Below, in pieces: positions 63,086 through 64,000 of a DNA stretch of 64,000 nt. The DNA lies in NCBI GenBank assembly GCA_964483985.1, contig CAZADS010000061.1, forward strand, positions 62,001-126,000, written 5' to 3'. Made by a program: the position numbers and the translations under genes. Within the stretch, counting starts at the first letter, position 1; every line of letters begins with the position of its first letter. Under the pieces are notes generated by a model. It was given only the letters and a program-made list of their open reading frames with translations. It made no database searches and was not told the DNA's origin. This stretch comes from CAZADS01 sp964483985 (GTDB lineage: Bacteria; Pseudomonadota; Alphaproteobacteria; Thalassobaculales; Thalassobaculaceae).

Positions 63086-63736
63086 TTAAGGTCGCCAAGC
63101 CAAAAAATTATCTATTATTTTCAATCCAGCCCATTGACTTTTCTCCGGATGGAATTGGGTTCCCACTATGTTATCACGACCCGCAGCAGCGGTTAGGGTT
63201 TGACCATATTCAGCTACGGCTAACCTATGTTGTTTATTTTGAACTTCCAGATGAAAACTATGGACAAAATATAAATAGCTACCCTCATCTATTCCATTAA
63301 ACAGTGGATGGCCCGATCCTGTTATTAAAAGACGGTTCCAACCCATGTGCGGAACCTTTAACGGGCGTTTTTGACTTCCATGATTGGGATTTATTTTAAC
63401 GACCTTTCCTGGAATCCATCCGAACCCAGCTCTTCTTCCGTATTCCAAACCTATATCTGCTGTTAATTGCAAACCTACACAAATTCCTAAAAATGGCTTA
63501 CCCCTAACAACAACCTGTTCCTCCAGGGATTCTTTCATTCCAGTCAAATTTTCTAGGCCTTGCATGCAATCAGCAAAAGCTCCAACGCCTGGTAAAACTA
63601 ATTTATCGGCCTTTGCCAGATACTCTGGATCAGACGTTATGACTACCCGATCAGAACTCTTATGAGCCACTACCGCAAAAGCATTAGCCGCTGAACGCAG
63701 GTTTCCGGATCCATAATCAATAATAGCAATGTTCAT
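63086..63736 (-). CDS. hisH: Imidazole glycerol phosphate synthase glutaminase subunit HisH
   Basis: A 216-residue class-I glutamine amidotransferase that supplies ammonia to HisF. The nucleophile Cys lies in FLGICVGLQL, with His and Glu in FHPEKSQW near the end. It opens MNIAIIDYGSGNLRSAANAF. It is 7 bases after hisB and 11 bases before the GNAT gene. Confidence 0.97.
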   Translation of the reverse strand: MNIAIIDYGSGNLRSAANAFAVVAHKSSDRVVITSDPEYLAKADKLVLPGVGAFADCMQGLENLTGMKESLEEQVVVRGKPFLGICVGLQLTADIGLEYGRRAGFGWIPGKVVKINPNHGSQKRPLKVPHMGWNRLLITGSGHPLFNGIDEGSYLYFVHSFHLEVQNKQHRLAVAEYGQTLTAAAGRDNIVGTQFHPEKSQWAGLKIIDNFLAWRP

Positions 63737-63743
63737 GACTTAA

Positions 63744-63992
63744 TTATATTTCAGTGGGGCTGCCACCTAGTGAACCTTTGGTAGACGGAACACTATCCTT
63801 TGAACGTTCGTCTATACTTACAGCAAACCGAAGTGCCCTAGCTAGGGCTTTGTAGCATGATTCGACAATATGGTGTGTGTTCTCTCCATAAATATTTCGA
63901 ATATGGATTGTGATACCAGCAGCTTGAGAGAAAGCATGAAACCACTCCTTAAACAACTCAGTATCCATTTCTCCGAGTTTTGCTTTTGGCAT
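63744..63992 (-). CDS. hisB: Imidazoleglycerol-phosphate dehydratase HisB (5' part beyond the window)
   Basis: The C-terminal part of HisB is visible; the frame is open past the last Met at 63992 to the window edge, and full proteins are about 195-200 residues. The visible segment includes DTELFKEWFHAFSQAAGITIHIRNIYGENTHHIVE-like sequence with two metal-binding histidines in ENTHHIVE, and ALARALRFAV. It dehydrates imidazole glycerol phosphate to imidazole acetol phosphate. It leads the his string hisB-hisH-GNAT-hisA-hisF-hisE. Confidence 0.93.
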   Translation of the reverse strand: MPKAKLGEMDTELFKEWFHAFSQAAGITIHIRNIYGENTHHIVESCYKALARALRFAVSIDERSKDSVPSTKGSLGGSPTEI

Positions 63993-64000
63993 TTTTACGT

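Noticed and set aside
1..64000. CRISPR array, prophage, transposon or integron
   Set aside because: No periodic spaced repeats, transposases, integrases, phage structural genes or target-site duplications were seen; all genes are chromosomal housekeeping or metabolic types.

Overview
This window looks like a chromosomal core segment of an AT-rich alphaproteobacterium, probably a free-living aquatic or marine lineage near the Rhodospirillales or SAR116-type groups. That placement is inferred from gene content and order alone. The markers are the long double-domain dCTP deaminase, the malic enzyme fused to a phosphotransacetylase-like domain, the ScsB-type DsbD, DUF2244, ribosomal protein S16 with a long acidic tail, and several classic alphaproteobacterial gene strings. 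Almost every base is in a recognisable gene. I see no prophage, insertion sequence, CRISPR array, rRNA or convincing tRNA.

Layout. 0-2 kb: end of cobS, an alpha-ribazole phosphatase-like gene, a SCO copper chaperone and an orphan 89-residue gene. 2-9.8 kb: acyl-CoA dehydrogenase and mutS on the minus strand, then maeB, ogt and yqgE. 10-12.7 kb: DsbD/ScsB and a peroxiredoxin. 12.8-18.7 kb: recX, dcd, then argD-argF-hslO and a lipoprotein. 18.7-20.6 kb: CitE-like lyase and pdxY. 20.6-29 kb: a minus-strand block ffh-rpsP-rimM-trmD-rplS-leuC-leuD-leuB-asd, joining protein targeting, ribosome maturation, leucine synthesis and aspartate semialdehyde synthesis. 29-34 kb: Ldh2-type dehydrogenase, dapF, mtaB-ftsY. 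34-39 kb: gentisate dioxygenase, xth, and a divergent denD-otnI / otnK acid-sugar cluster. 39-45.3 kb: ampG and a PfkB kinase; an envelope trio (EI24, bactofilin, lipoprotein); nth, DUF2244 and dapB. 45.4-52.5 kb: padR, then the chaperone set dnaK-dnaJ and hrcA-grpE, with a DUF1848 gene between them. 52.6-60.2 kb: rph-rdgB-hemW, lppC and rsmI, a BON lipoprotein, SirB1-like and gshB. 60.3-64 kb: hisB-hisH-GNAT-hisA-hisF-hisE-HIT, with hisB cut by the window end.

How the genes work together. SRP targeting is represented by both Ffh and FtsY. Lysine and peptidoglycan precursors come from asd, dapB and dapF, and AmpG recovers cell-wall fragments. The Hsp70 machine (DnaK, DnaJ, GrpE) sits with its candidate repressor HrcA, and redox-regulated Hsp33 lies elsewhere. 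Arginine, leucine and histidine steps are each clustered. The C4 acid-sugar cluster would feed a phosphorylated 3-oxo-tetronate towards glycolysis.

I found no single gene system that I can call new. The most rewarding loose ends are a GC-rich foldable spacer upstream of ffh, a 12-bp-arm palindrome between hrcA and rph, a GntR-like palindrome between otnI and otnK, a 15-bp direct repeat between mutS and maeB, a DUF1848 protein with a radical-SAM-like cysteine motif at its C-terminus, and an acetyltransferase translationally coupled into the his operon.
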